Assembly: GCA_003427395.1 (NCBI GenBank) | Contig: BFEA01000738.1 | Location: forward strand, 448,442-487,337 | Direction of reading: 5' to 3' | DNA from: Chara braunii | Taxonomy: Eukaryota; Streptophyta; Charophyceae; Charales; Characeae | DNA length: 38,896 nucleotides | Shown: in pieces, positions 10,161-20,561 of the stretch | How positions within the stretch are numbered: the stretch's first letter is position 1 | Layout of the letters: the number at the start of each line of letters is the position of its first letter | The notes under the pieces: generated by a model | Database searches by the model: none | Told to the model about the DNA's origin: nothing | The model's input: only the letters and a program-made list of their open reading frames with translations | Translations under genes and position numbers: made by a program

Positions 10161-10602
10161 CTAAGATTGTGACCCACATCGCTGAATATCTGAGGCCGTG
10201 TTTAATCTGCGTGTCTGAATACGACTTATCAGCATATTCTGAAAATCCACATCAAAACAGGACTGTTGGGGATTGCCCAATAACCTATGATTTCTGGTCA
10301 AAAAGAAAGTTGTATGATCGCCTGGTTCAGGCATGGCATGATGCCGAGGGAAGCCATAAACAACACCTCTTCGGACAAACGGTGTAATACGATCAGTCAA
10401 ACAACAGCGATTGACGAACAAACGATGAAAATCAAACAGTGTCACCATGAAAGGTAGATCCTCATCGACAAGATAAAGGTCGAGAACGCAGGATTTGTGC
10501 ACATGACGAACGAGAGGATCAACTACATAACCACGTTCTATGACGTTTTGGTGCACATTTCGAGGGGGCCTTGAAATATAGTCCTCCAATGCCTCAGTCG
10601 TC
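10161..10602 (-). CDS. Paralog 3 of the unrecognised three-member family
   Basis: The frame aligns with paralog 2 from RTTEALEDYI through RGYVVDPLVR, VLDLYLVDED, ITPFVRRGVVYG and NHRLLGNPQQSCF. A strong 3' splice site (TTCTGCACAG) lies exactly at the start of the shared region. The hydrophobic stretch just upstream (about 10605-10700, open in the same frame) is therefore more likely intron than a membrane anchor. The domain ends with a TAG-free run to the stop at 10161. Same strand and close to paralog 2, consistent with tandem duplication and divergence. Function unknown. Confidence 0.5.
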
Positions 10603-10755
10603 CTGTGCAGAATACGTACATAAGCCATGAGATATAGACAAACAACAATAACTGCAGAGTTTAACAAGAAACGACCCCGCATAACGAAGAAGCAAGACAC
10701 AAAAAAACGACGAGCAATTGTTAACTCCAGAACACCTTGTGCTTAGTGGGCCAAG

Positions 10756-10802
10756 AATATGTCCACATTCAAGCTCTTTGGTAGCGGGGCCTCACCCCAG
10801 GT
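10756..10802 (+). mobile_element. Hairpin-element half-copy (left arm)
   Basis: ATGTCCACATTCAAGCTCTT followed by TAGCGGGGCCTCACCCCAGG matches the left arm and loop of the hairpin at 3656-3762, with an internal deletion. Confidence 0.5.
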
Positions 10803-12000
10803 TAACGGTTTCCTGTCCCAACCTCATTAGTATGTAACAGGATTGCAATGTGGCATAGCTCACTTGTACACCCTCCCTACACCCACTAAACTGTCGAAAT
10901 AATCTGTTCGACTGACAGCAGACAGCATAATCCCAAATCGAGATTAAACGTTTTAACTACCGCACCCAGATCAGAACTTCATCCTCGCCCCTTCTCCGTG
11001 AACTACCCCTCTTCCCACCTCCCCCTATCCCCAAACCATTCTGCCGGCCCGCCACTACCTGCAATCCCCCCATCCCTCCACCTCCTATGCCCAGGGAGAA
11101 GCGACAAAGATAAAGGCAGACAGCCAGGAACGGCGCCTTACGGAGAGCAAAAGCAACAATTCCACATCGCGAGCCCGGGACGGGCCAAGACACTCAGCAA
11201 AAGACAAGAACGGTTTGCCGGACCAGCTGCGAGCTTAATGTGTGGGGCAAGAAGAAAGCGGGGACAGCCAGCCAACCCACCTACTCAGGACACCAAGTGC
11301 AGAAACCGGAACCGGGAACCAGCGACAGCAAAGGACTTTCCGACAGAGGAGAACAGAACGAACGACTTTTGCAAATAACCTTGCCAGTACCCTTTTATCT
11401 AAGCCACAAATTTAGCAAGCTCGGTCACCCTCTTTGGGTTAGCCAAGTAGACAAGCATTTCAGTTACCCACACTGCGAACAAGCTATCATCACTCTCGGT
11501 TAACAGACCCAACTGGTTACAAAAAACACTACAATAGATCTGTTCAATCATACAAACTGTTTCAGAATGTTCAGGGACGCTGGACCCGCTTTCCAGCAGG
11601 CGCTTCTCCCCACCAATAGATGGAGCCTCCCTGGGAGTGTCAGTGGTGACTGCTCTTACCAGCACCCCTAACACCCTCTCAGGTTGTTCTTTTTAACCCC
11701 CCCCCCCCTAAAAAAAAAAAAAGGATGTATAACAAACGTAGACAAAGTGTACAGAACACAGCACCACAAATGCTCTGCCTTTTTTTTTGTGGGGGCAGGG
11801 GGGGACTTGCGAAGGGGCACAATAGAAAGGTGTAGGTCGTCCTAGTATAACCTGCGTGACCTCAAGGCACTTTACATATGTACAACAGCTCCGAACAGAC
11901 AACTCCAGGGGACAGGTTGTATGTTCAAGGTCATACGAATCAGTGTGTACTGCACACAAAATCATAGCATGTCAGTGAACTGCAAGATAAACGACTATGA
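10803..12000. other. No supported gene
   Basis: Mixed-composition DNA with homopolymer runs (poly-C then poly-A at 11696-11722, T/G runs near 11780-11805). Open frames at 10957-11378 are Pro/Gly- or Arg-rich and unsupported. I see no gene, RNA or element boundary. Confidence 0.5.
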
Positions 12001-12009
12001 AATGAGTCG

Positions 12010-12440
12010 GAAATAAATCTGGATGCAGCTTCTTCGACTAGCCAGTACGCCGAGCCTCCCAGTTAGTCACAGAGGCTGAGGACAGGTACAATTCAGAAGG
12101 TTTTCAGACTACGAAGAACCGAATCCCAGCCACGCAGCAGCTGTCTCCTGGAAGTAAAAAAAAAAGAGAAGAAGCCTCAGCATTCTACACGTTTGACGGC
12201 ACCCGCTGCCAACACTAACACTGCTGTGAGCTGACACAGTCATGCCCCGGGCAAGGGAAGAAAAAGCCACAGGTGGCTGCAGTGCTTGACGACAACCATA
12301 TCCGCGTCAAGAAGGAAGGCAGCGCTAGGGTCTTGGTGATGAAAGGAGAAGAACAGTGGCAGGAAGAGGTGGGCGCACCTGGTGATGGCAAAAAAATCCA
12401 CTCAGGGTGGTCAGACTTTGCAGCATTGTTCGGCGAACAG
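12010..12440. repeat. Repeat module A, copy 5 (dispersed)
   Basis: Same order of blocks as copies at 5.3-7.3 kb: AGTCACAGAGGCTGAG leader, AAGTAAAAAAAAAAGAG, CATTCTACACGTTTGA, CCGGGCAAGGGAAG, CCACAGGTGGCTGCAG, GCGTCAAGAAGGAAGGCAGC and CAGCATTGTTCGGC. It sits 5 kb from the cluster, so the family is dispersed as well as tandem. Confidence 0.8.
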
Positions 12441-12660
12441 CTTTATAGAACGTACGAAGGGGCAGAGTTGGAAGGAAAGGAGGAGCATAAGAAGCGATTT
12501 TCCACCAACAAGTGAGTGTACAGTATACGAGGGATAATGCATCTGAACATTTTCAATAGCGGTGGGCGGCGATAACCGTTTCACATTAAAAGTCTTGGTT
12601 GAACCCTCATCTGTAGCAATTAATTGGGTGCTCCCAATGATGCCACTTAACCCGATCTAT

Positions 12661-12723
12661 GAGCCGGGACTGAACCTGTGACGATTGCTTGCAGCCACCC
12701 CGTGAACTTTACCGAATCAAGCT
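12661..12723 (-). mobile_element. tRNA-like SINE head, weak
   Basis: On the minus strand the order is tRNA-like: GATTCGGTAAAG (D-arm-like), CTGCAAG (anticodon-loop-like), then CAGGTTCAGTCCCGGCTC, which matches a pol III B box. The cloverleaf does not fold cleanly and the A box is poor. No tail or target duplication was found. Confidence 0.35.
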
Positions 12724-12917
12724 GTGAAGGGCATCATACTGACCGTACTGAGGCCACACCAGTTATGGCAGGGTGACTCTGTGTGTCATTAAGCATGTAC
12801 TAAAGCTTGGGGCTCCAAACACTGCATGTAGCAACAATTGTGATCAGATGTCCCCAGGGAAATCTGATTGGCCCTCCCTTGACTTCTCTCTACGAGACAT
12901 AGGGAAAGAGGGAGAAG

Positions 12918-12947
12918 AGGACAACAAATGAGGGGTTGTGACAAACT
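12918..12947. repeat. Partial copy of the 34.9/36.9 kb repeat
   Basis: GAGGACAACAAATGAGGGGT and TGTGACAAACT match the arms flanking the hammerhead-like cores at 34.9 and 36.9 kb. The catalytic CTGATGA/GAAA part is absent here. Confidence 0.65.
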
Positions 12948-13870
12948 CTAATAAGAATCCTTGCTTTTCATACAAAATACATTTACCGTTTACACATCAT
13001 TTTCAGCAGAACATTTAGGCTAATCAATTTAGATTCATAACAATGCTGGTAGTTCTCATCCTCCATGTGACTCTCGGACCAAGGATGTTCACGTTGACGA
13101 CGACAGTGACATTTTTTGTCGTACATGCAAATTCTTCGCAAAATTTAAAATTTTCAAAAAACAAATTTCATATGACAAAATATTATTTCTCAATTCATGA
13201 CTATATTGTAATCTTTTATTTATCAGTATTACATATATATGGTAATAGATATTAGCTGAAATGGTTGCGCAATGATGTCTATGCTTACCTTGTTTGATAA
13301 GCCGAATCAGAACGATGGCAGAATAAATACTAGCGATATCGAAACAAAGACAATCTGGTAGAGTCCATTCCACAAGCCAACATAGCATGCCTTAACATGT
13401 CAGCACTATGACATAATAAACGTTGTGGTTTTGCTGTGGTTGAACACACTTCAACATAAAATATATGATACAAAGATTGAAAGCCCGTTAGCAAAGGGTT
13501 GCAGCAGTTTAAACCGCTGATACACAGCCCCAGATTCGCTCCAAATGCAACCCGTCACCGGCGAAAATTTCGGAGGCTCAGCGTTCCTGACGTTGCAATA
13601 TGTCCACATGCCAAGATGACCGTGTGATCCATTTGACATTGCGCTTCATGTGGCATGCATGCTCGCCGTGCATGAACGCAACATGACACGATGTATATCT
13701 CAACTACCTTTCTGTCGTTTTTTTTTTTAATATTGTTATTTATATAATCAAATATGAAATAAGATAAAAAAAATGAAAAAAACAATTTTCTACACATGTA
13801 CATAGGCAGGCCACCGACCGGGCCGCCCGCATCACCTTGTTTGATCGGGCACCTCGTGCCGAAAGGGAGG
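12948..13870. other. No supported gene
   Basis: AT-rich, with short motif-less open frames on both strands. Nothing else is seen. Confidence 0.5.
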
Positions 13871-14070
13871 AGGTAAGGCCATGAAGAGAGGGAGGAGATA
13901 AGGGCGTGCAGAGTGGGCGGAGGTGCTAAGGTCGTGCAGAGGGGGAGGAGGGCGCGCTGCCATTCAGAGAGGGAGGGGGTACGGCCGTGCCAAGGGGGAG
14001 GGGGTATGGCCATGCAGAGGGCAAGGAGACACGGCCGTGCATACTGGGAGGGGCCACGACCATGCATGGT
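13870..14070. repeat. Degenerate purine-rich minisatellite
   Basis: About six imperfect units near 32-36 bp with the core GGCCRTGCAGAGGGGGAGGR, decaying toward both ends. Open frames over it (Gly/Arg/Met-rich) are by-products of the repeat. Confidence 0.75.
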
Positions 14071-14140
14071 TGGCAAGACGGCAGGCGTCAGAATATTCAC
14101 CGACACCAGAACATGAGACTAACTATCCGCCACCCGCCTG

Positions 14141-14335
14141 CATACCTTCTCGCCAACGTATCTGTGTGTCTATCCATCTATACAACTAGCAATGTGAGAA
14201 ACGGTTATCAGAGTCTTTTAAATTTCCAGGGCTTTCTCACATACCTGCTCACCAACGTATCTGTGTGTCTATCCATCTATACATCTGGCAATGCGAGGAG
14301 CGGTTATCAGAATTTTTTTAATTTCCAAGGTTTTT
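14141..14335. repeat. Two-copy tandem repeat, 99-bp period
   Basis: CATACCTTCTCGCCAACGTA at 14141 and CATACCTGCTCACCAACGTA at 14240 start two units that share CTGTGTGTCTATCCATCTAT, GCAATG, GGTTATCAGA and TTTCCA. Divergence is about 15 percent by eye. Confidence 0.85.
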
Positions 14336-14554
14336 CCATGGTCTTTATAACAGATCTCCCACATCTGTTAAACCAGACGTCACTAATCCACAGAGTACAC
14401 AATAAATAAACCGACAGCAAATAAAAAGGATTAAACGTTCACCCGTTCGGGTGGTATGCGCTCCCCCCCCCCCGACCCCCCGAAAAAGAACAACAGAAAA
14501 ATTCCCACGAGAAATAAAAGTTGAAAAAACATTCCATAAAAAAAAAATCCTTCA

Positions 14555-14970
14555 TATATATAAATTATCATTCCAATGTTCGTCCAATTCTAAAATTTCC
14601 ATTTTTATTTGATAAGTTCCCGTCTAAATATGAGTTTTCCCTTCCAACTACATCTATTTGTTCAAGATGGAATGAAAGTCTGGATGAGTTTATGAAATGT
14701 TTTAATTAAACTTTCATTCTACTACAACAAATATCTTCTAATTTAGATTGACTGACCTTATTTATAACTGAAAATCCTTACTTAGAACGACAGTCCAATT
14801 AAAATATTTCATGAACTCATCCAGACTTTCATTCCATCTCTGGCATTCAGTTCAAATAAGAAGGGATACCCCATTCGAGGACGGAAAATTTTCAAATAAG
14901 ACCGAAAATTTTAAAATTGGAATGACATTTTTAAAGATGGAATGAAAATTTAAAATTTAGAATGTAATTT
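14555..14970. mobile_element. AT-rich foldback (MITE-like) element
   Basis: The inner arms 14665-14707 and 14797-14839 are inverted copies (about 43 bp, with AGATGGAATGAAAGTCTGG nearly identical) around an 89-bp centre. Weaker inverted similarity continues outward: CATTCCAATGTTCG...AAAATTT on the left against ...AAAATTTTAAAATTGGAATG on the right, to about 14555 and 14970. No coding capacity. The exact termini and any target duplication are not resolved. Confidence 0.6.
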
Positions 14971-15419
14971 TAGTGTAGAATGATTATTTAATTCAGGGAA
15001 ATTTTTCTGTTGAAGTTCGAACAAATAAAAAAAAATTGCAAAAGACAAATGTCATGCAAAAAAATGCAACAAACAACATTTGCTTCACCATTACATCCAA
15101 ATTGCTTACGAGATTTGGAAAAAAAAAAAAAACACTGATATTGTAGCTGATAACAAAAATAGGAAAAAAGAAGAAGACAAATTATAAAATTGGAAGCAGT
15201 GAGTGCGAGAATTGAAATTAATGAGTGCATACCCAAGTTCTAATATCGTTGAAGGACCTCCATGAGTAAAACCAAATATTCCTGAAATTCCTCGGGCCGA
15301 TCAACCCATTGATGATATTTCAAGGCCGCCACCCTTTTTCTTAAGAAAAAAAACAAAAAAACAGAACGGGTCACACCTTACGATACGTCAACGAATTCGG
15401 CAGGGGAGATATTGACATG

Positions 15420-15447
15420 GCATACATGGCATACATGGCATACATGT
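15420..15447. repeat. Short tandem repeat (GGCATACAT-type, 3 copies)
   Basis: CATGGCATA is repeated three times with a 10-bp period. Confidence 0.8.
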
Positions 15448-15687
15448 AATCTTCGAGGAAGGTAGCTGGCCTCTATTTCCACCATTCATTATTCATCTTC
15501 GTCTCCATCTTCGTCATCTTCTTCATAAGCATGTGCGAGAAGAAGTCTATGGTCGCGGTTCCCGCTATTTCTATTTCACTATTCGTCTTAATGGTGAAAA
15601 GAGAGAGAGGCGGGTTTGGATTAGTTGAAAGCCCTTTCCTTTAAAAGTTCTGATGCTTGACCAGGCAAAACACGTCGATCTGCTCAC

Positions 15688-15711
15688 AAAAAAAAAAAAA
15701 AAAAAAAAAAA
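15688..15711. repeat. Poly(A) run
   Basis: 24 consecutive A, possibly the tail of a degraded retroposon. No recognisable head lies upstream. Confidence 0.9.
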
Positions 15712-15792
15712 GCATGTCGGGGGATTTGCAGTGGAAGTAATGTATGGATTGGAGTCGTTCCTTTCGAGACAAACTCCAATTACTAATTAGCA

Positions 15793-16165
15793 CACAACTG
15801 TGTAGCATCATGTTTGGGTTCGGTGATCAAACCCGAACGTTCGGGACCGAACGCGAACAAGCGCCAAAACTCTCTGAACGCGAACATAAAAATATTATTA
15901 AAAAAAAAAAAAAAAGAGTTCTTCAAAAAATCTGAAAAAACTATATGTTATGTAAAATAATAATACAAACAACTTTTGCGTTGGGGGTATGGTCAAATTC
16001 GTAACCAAACTCGAGTTAAAAGTCAAAAACAAACAATTTTTTTTTTTTTTTTTTTTTTTTTAATTATATGTTCGGCCGAACACGTTTGGGTGGCGTTCAG
16101 CCGAACACCCGAACATGTTCGGACGTTCGGAAAAGCTCCGAACATGTTCGGTGTGCTACTCAGGC
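15793..16165. mobile_element. Foldback element rich in GTTCGG/CCGAAC palindromes
   Basis: Left flank GTGTAGCATCATGTTTGGGT...GAACATAAAAATATTATTAA then A16. On the reverse strand the right flank reads GAGTAGCACACCGAACATG...GAACATATAATT then A26. The two halves are inverted relatives about 120-140 bp long around an A/T core. Nested short palindromes include CCGAACATGTTCGG (twice) and TTCGGCCGAA. No protein-coding content. Confidence 0.6.
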
Positions 16166-16689
16166 ACACAGCATGAAGAAAAACCGAACTACCCATGCCC
16201 ATGCCGGCCCATGAAGATCAAGAAGCCATGGTGGGCGGGGCAAATTGGAAATAGGATGAGGGCAAAGAAGGGGCACTTTTCAACTTGCGTCTGAGAAGAA
16301 ATCTTGCCGCCGTGACTATGGCGAGAGAGGAGGCAAGGCAGCAAAGCATCGGTCAGGCAATGAGCACGTCATTTCCCGCCGCCAACGACAAAACATGTAC
16401 CACGTGCCTGCGCAGGCGATGGTCGTCTCCTCGCCAACTAACGATAAAACATAAACAACGTCGCTGCACGACCGGTTCTTATTTGCCTCATTAACAACAA
16501 AAGACATATCAGGCCCCGACACTGTAAAAGCTCGAGCTTCGTTTCTCACTTGTCCTCCCTCCTCAAACAAACAACAATCACGACGCGGGCTGCTCCGCGC
16601 TGTGAAACGTAATAAAACGTGAATCTGGACGTTTTTTATGCAGAAATGTAGAAAAGCAGCCCAATCTCGAGCTCCTGCATCTTTCGACT

Positions 16690-16740
16690 GACATATCTAG
16701 ATTTAGGCATCCAGTCCAATCCTCTTTGCCTGTGGGACAC
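16690..16740 (+). mobile_element. Hairpin-element half-copy (left arm)
   Basis: ATCTAGATTTAGGCATCCAG then CCAATCCTCTTTGCCTGTGG, ending at GGGACAC. Matches the left arm of the element at 3656-3762. An opposite-facing end (GAATCTGGACG) lies about 70 bp upstream at 16621. Confidence 0.6.
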
Positions 16741-17370
16741 ATACTACCGCAATACTGTAATTAACTAATCTATCTTGGTTTTTACCGTATCGTTTCAATC
16801 TTTTGAACGACTATGATGTAGTAACGAACCCGTGTCAGATGTAACCGATCGCAACCGCAAAACAGGCAAAATCGGTCCTTCCTGCCCGACTCTCTACATG
16901 CATAAAAAAGACAAAACAAGGCAATGTATCTGTCCATGTTCTAGCGGACGATCCAGTCTCATTTCGCACATATGAAGGTCTTGTTTCTCATGATAAAAGA
17001 CACGGAGTTGAAGACGAGGAAAAAGAAGAAGAAAACGAGGAAGAAGAAGAAGAAGAAGAGGAAGGATCAAAATGAAGAAGAGGAAGATCGAAGAAGACAG
17101 GTAAGCAATCGCCATATCGTCCGTTCGGAATCGATAAAACCAACAAAGCTAACTAATCACCACGAGGACTACCGCAAATTTATCGAACGGAACAAAGACA
17201 AAAAAAAGGAAAAAAAAAAGGACCGACAGCTCAGCACAGCTCCCTGTCAGCATCCGCACACAGAAAATAGCATGGAACATGTTATTCGTTAAAATAGGAC
17301 ATTATACTGTGTCCTCATTCTAACGAATTCATTTTTGACTGCATTCCAAGCAACGTAGGCACGCCCACCC
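16741..17370. other. No supported gene
   Basis: Contains a purine-rich GAA/AAG stretch (17005-17100) that generates a Lys/Glu-rich open frame from simple sequence. Nothing else is supported. Confidence 0.5.
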
Positions 17371-17384
17371 AGGGCTTAAGCACA

Positions 17385-17985
17385 TGCAGAAGTGTGCTGA
17401 TATCTGTACTTGTGAAACTTTATAAATGATATCTCAAATGAGGAAGCGCGTTCAAACCCGTACATGTTGGGCACGCCGCACGGGAACCTCGTGCGGAAGT
17501 GCGTTAGGATCCTTACTTGCTGAACTTCAAAAATGTGGCACTGTTGGGAATCCTGTGCAGAAGTGTGCTGAGATTCGTACTTGTTAAACTTTATAAACGA
17601 ATAACGATAGGCACGCCCATCAAGGAACCCTGTGCGGAAGTGTGCTGGGATCCTTACTTGTTGAACTTCAAAAATGTGTTGGGAATTTTCTGTCGAAGTG
17701 TGTTGGGATCCGTACTTGTTAAACTTCATAAACGAATAACGATAGGCATGCGCATCAGGAAACCATTTGCGGAAGTGTGCTGGGATCCGTACTTGTTCAA
17801 CTTCAATTCCATAATTGTGATGAGCAATGTGTCATGATTGCATCCTCGTTGGATAATTATATTAGAAGACGTAGAGTAGCGACAGACACGCCCATCCGAG
17901 ATGCCTGTGCGATAGTGTGTCGGGAGCCACACTTGTCAAACTTCAAGTTTGTAAATGTGATCAGCAAGGTGTCATGATTGAATCC
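17385..17985. repeat. Alternating two-unit tandem array with GGGATCCG stem-loop core
   Basis: Seven degenerate units share GAAGTGTGCTGGGATCCGTA followed by CTTGTT-AACTTC. Core starts are near 17391, 17493, 17560, 17636, 17695, 17773 and 17911. Units alternate between type A (AACTTCATAAACGAATAACG, then ATAGGCACGCCCATCA) and type B (GAACTTCAAAAATGTG). This gives a higher-order period of about 135-143 bp in the middle. Minus-strand open frames through it (repeating KFNKY.SQHTSA) are the translated repeat, not evidence of a gene. Confidence 0.85.
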
Positions 17986-18013
17986 TTGTTAGATAATACT
18001 ATTTATTTCGGTT

Positions 18014-18517
18014 ATGCGTGAGTTGTACATGCATAGCAATCATCTCGCCCGAGGCGGTTGTTTGGATGTTGTAGAGATTCAGACTTCTTTAGAAGTACAA
18101 ACAGTTTTTTTGGCATACAATTTATTTTTCCCGGTCACGAACGCAAAATTGTCGGTTACATGTAATTCAGGCGGTCACAAGTACATGTCTATGCACACAA
18201 GAGACGTGATGTCACTGGTCTTTTACTCTTTGCATAACGAACCTCACACCCACACACTCGCCGAGATTTGTGTTGCATCCACACTCCAATTCGTCATGTC
18301 GCACCACACACACAAATATCATTTCAAGGTGAATTATATGCACAACTTTGGATGACCTGGACACAATTTGCAACGAGAACTGCAATGCGATGAATGTAAT
18401 GGCACGACAGACGAGCCAGACCTGACAGAGATTCCAAAGGCAATACGGGACGCCAGACTGGCACTCAACATACCAAAGACAACTCAAACTCGAAACACCA
18501 AAAGAAAGTAATGTCGT
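18014..18517 (+). pseudogene. Unrecognised coding fragment with in-frame TGA
   Basis: One frame stays coherent across a single TGA at 18353-18355. Before it comes LAEICVASTLQFVMSHHTHK, after it QCDECNGTTDEPDLTEIP followed by a charged, Lys/Arg-rich end. The CDEC plus upstream His residues could be a degraded metal site, but this is weak. It converges with the C48 protease fragment 100 bp downstream. Both may belong to one dead transposon, which I cannot prove. No family recognised. Confidence 0.35.
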
Positions 18518-18617
18518 TGAGAAAGCGACAGTTAAAATATGAAATATTCTGAAACAGAAGTTTGCAAATCAATCGAGTCTATAAAAGACAATGGCATTCC
18601 AAGATACATGATGCCAA

Positions 18618-19324
18618 TTATCGTCTAATATGCGAAATATTTTCACAAGAGAACCTTAAAGGCGGTCGATCACCACGTTGCAACAGTGTCGCAAACATCA
18701 ACATAAACACCCCGCAACTAACTCCATCCACTTGTCTTGGAACTCCCTCTATAACAACATTTATTGCTACCGACTTCCAACTCCTGCACAACCGCCTATG
18801 TGATGTTTGACATTCCAAATAGTGTACGATCAACTCGAAAACACTAAGGTAAAAACTAGAATCGGCTACAACGCAAGGAAAACAATCGAAAATCTTAAGA
18901 ACATTATCTCTCAAGTTCACGGAAAGGAGGATCCAGTGATCATTATCTTTGTGGACTGGTACAAGGCTAATATCATATTGAAGCAGATCCACGTTTTTTG
19001 CCCATCTTTCCACCCCGCCGTGTCCTTGAAGTTGCAGTTTACTGAAGAAGAAAGAACTAAAGCTGAAGACTCAAAGGCCTGACAGGATGTCGCGTATCCC
19101 ATATGCGGTCGTTCCCAATAGCGCCATGTAAAAGTTGACCACCTCATCATTCACCCTGTCGTCAGTAAGTGAGAGGGTGAGAATATCCTTCGCTGCAATT
19201 CGCAACTGACCATCATCGAGGGTCGAGAGTACAGTGTTAGGTGGCACGAAGCCTCATTCAATGTCATCCAAAACCCACAAGCTTCCAATCGCAGTCACTG
19301 CTGTTCCAGGTGTCGTGGCCCGCA
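18618..19324 (-). pseudogene. Ulp1/SENP-type C48 cysteine protease, broken by TGA codons
   Basis: Two pieces in one frame give a near-complete Ulp1 domain. The N-terminal piece (19253-19074) has VNDEVVNFYMALLG, the usual 'lNDeviNfYm' start. After a TGA at 19073-19071 the frame resumes with FSFSSFFFSKL and VERW. Then come the catalytic residues, numbered from the GTG at 19013: His26 in DNDHW, Asp43 in IFDCF, Gln94 and Cys100 in DGVSCG. All four expected positions are present at normal spacing. A second TGA lies at 19256-19254. A good 3' splice site (GATGTTGTGCAG) ends at 19325. In plants and algae such proteases are either deSUMOylases or passengers of DNA transposons (some Mutator-like elements). 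The repeat-rich setting and decay favour the latter, by inference. Confidence 0.8.
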
Positions 19325-19372
19325 CTGCACAACATCGAGCAAAGGACAGGGGGGGGAGTGAGAAACGAAACT

Positions 19373-19642
19373 CTAAGGATTCTCCTTCATCGCATGACGA
19401 GTAGCTAAGTATTTTTCATGCATGGCCTGACCCCTAGTCGCAGATCGTGGATATGTCCCTTTCTCTGGGGGCACAAGGGAAAAACACTCCTCAATGGCAA
19501 TGGCATGCTCATTCTTCCCGATTTCGACATCAACCCCTGACGCCTTTAACATGTCCTTGTGTTTTGTCGTCAACACCGGGACTGTCTGCAATATGTGTTT
19601 CGGATATTTAGAGGGTCTCCGTGTTCGAGACGACCCTACCCC
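19373..19642 (-). CDS. Possible upstream exon of the C48 gene
   Basis: About 89 codons follow a strong acceptor (pyrimidine tract then TTGTACAG, ending at 19643). The frame is hydrophilic and protein-like (HKDMLKASGVDVEIG, HAIAIEECFSLVPPEKG), unlike the simple-sequence frames nearby. Same strand and 50 bp upstream of the C48 piece. No convincing donor joins the two, so a shifted frame or a lost splice site is possible. No domain recognised. Confidence 0.3.
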   Translation of the reverse strand, partial: GVGSSRTRRPSKYPKHILQTVPVLTTKHKDMLKASGVDVEIGKNEHAIAIEECFSLVPPEKGTYPRSATRGQAMHEKYLATRHAMKENP

Positions 19643-19909
19643 TGTACAACAGAAGAAAGACAAAATGGAGAATGAATACACGTTTTCAAAGAAGAACCCG
19701 ACGAAAGGACAATTAAAGAACCACGAAATCTAAAAGACGCAGGACCTATGCAATTACAGACCCCCGTTTTGCCAGAAGAGTGCGAGAGAGAGAACTTTCG
19801 CATGAACCACGCTACAAAACAAAATGACCAGTGCACTCGAGCTCGACACCCCCGCCCTTCAGAAGGGAAAACCACAACAAGTCACAAAAGCGGAAGCAAA
19901 ACATCTCTG

Positions 19910-19931
19910 AAGTCCGGATCCCGGCGGACTT
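19910..19931 (+). repeat. Stem-loop motif copy 1
   Basis: Arms AAGTCCG and CGGACTT are perfectly complementary around the 8-nt loop GATCCCGG. Confidence 0.85.
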
Positions 19932-20225
19932 TTCCAACCCAGGGAGATGACCTAACCCCTGTACAACCCAAGCAAGAGAAAACGGAAAATGAATATACGT
20001 AATCCAAGATGAATTCGATGAAAAAGACAATTTAAGAACCATGAAATGTAGAAGACGCAGGACCTACCTAATTACAGAACCCCGTTTAGCCATGAGAGAG
20101 ATAGAGAATACTTCCGCGCAAGCCCCGCTGGAAAACAAAAGGAGCAGTGCGTTCGACCTCGACNCCCCCGCCCTTCAGAAGGGAAAACCTCAACAAGCCA
20201 CAAACGCGAAGGCCAAACATTTTCG

Positions 20226-20247
20226 AAGTCAGGATCCCGGCGGACTT
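20226..20247 (+). repeat. Stem-loop motif copy 2
   Basis: Arms AAGTCAG and CGGACTT around GATCCCGG, with one mismatch at stem position 6. Confidence 0.8.
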
Positions 20248-20296
20248 TTCCCAATCGAGGCACAAAAAGAGTAACCACATCACGCAGCGGCCTTGG

Positions 20297-20318
20297 TAGT
20301 GCGGATCCCGGCGGATTA
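20297..20318 (+). repeat. Stem-loop motif copy 3 (degenerate)
   Basis: TAGTGCG-GATCCCGG-CGGATTA. The loop is intact and the outer pairs are altered. Confidence 0.6.
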
Positions 20319-20561
20319 AAACCACCACTCATTTCGAAAAAGAAACACCATCCTTCCATTATGTGAGGGAACGCTTCAACAAAAACACACATGTTTTGTC
20401 TCGTATGCCCTGCACACGACCAGTGACCTGGCCGACTCACAGGATGGTCGTTCACATGTACTTAGAAGTTTGAAGGAGTGGTGGTTGTAGCATGCCGGCA
20501 TCAGGAACTCCCCGCATCGACAGACACTGCGGTCACTGACGCGCAGACAGAGTGGCGTTTG

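Larger units (their letters stand above)
19639..20270. repeat. 317-bp tandem duplication, each unit ending in a stem-loop motif
   Basis: Unit 1 starts CCCCTGTACAAC at 19639 and unit 2 starts with the same bases at 19956. Both contain AGACGCAGGACCTA, ATTACAGA-CCCCGTTT, GCCCTTCAGAAGGGAAAACC and a GGATCCCGGCGGACTTTTCC end (19910 and 20226). A third motif copy (20297) follows without the rest of a unit. Identity is about 75 percent by eye. Confidence 0.85.

Noticed and set aside
10603-10700. N-terminal membrane anchor for paralog 3
   Set aside because: The hydrophobic stretch ends at a good 3' splice site and has no counterpart in the paralogs, so it is probably intron.
12918-12947. Third hammerhead ribozyme
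   Set aside because: Only the flanking arm of the repeat is present; CTGATGA, stem II and GAAA are missing.
17385-17985. Regular repeats that could suggest a CRISPR array
   Set aside because: Units are degenerate, alternate in type, and the spacers are related to each other. The context is eukaryotic, so this is a tandem satellite-like array.
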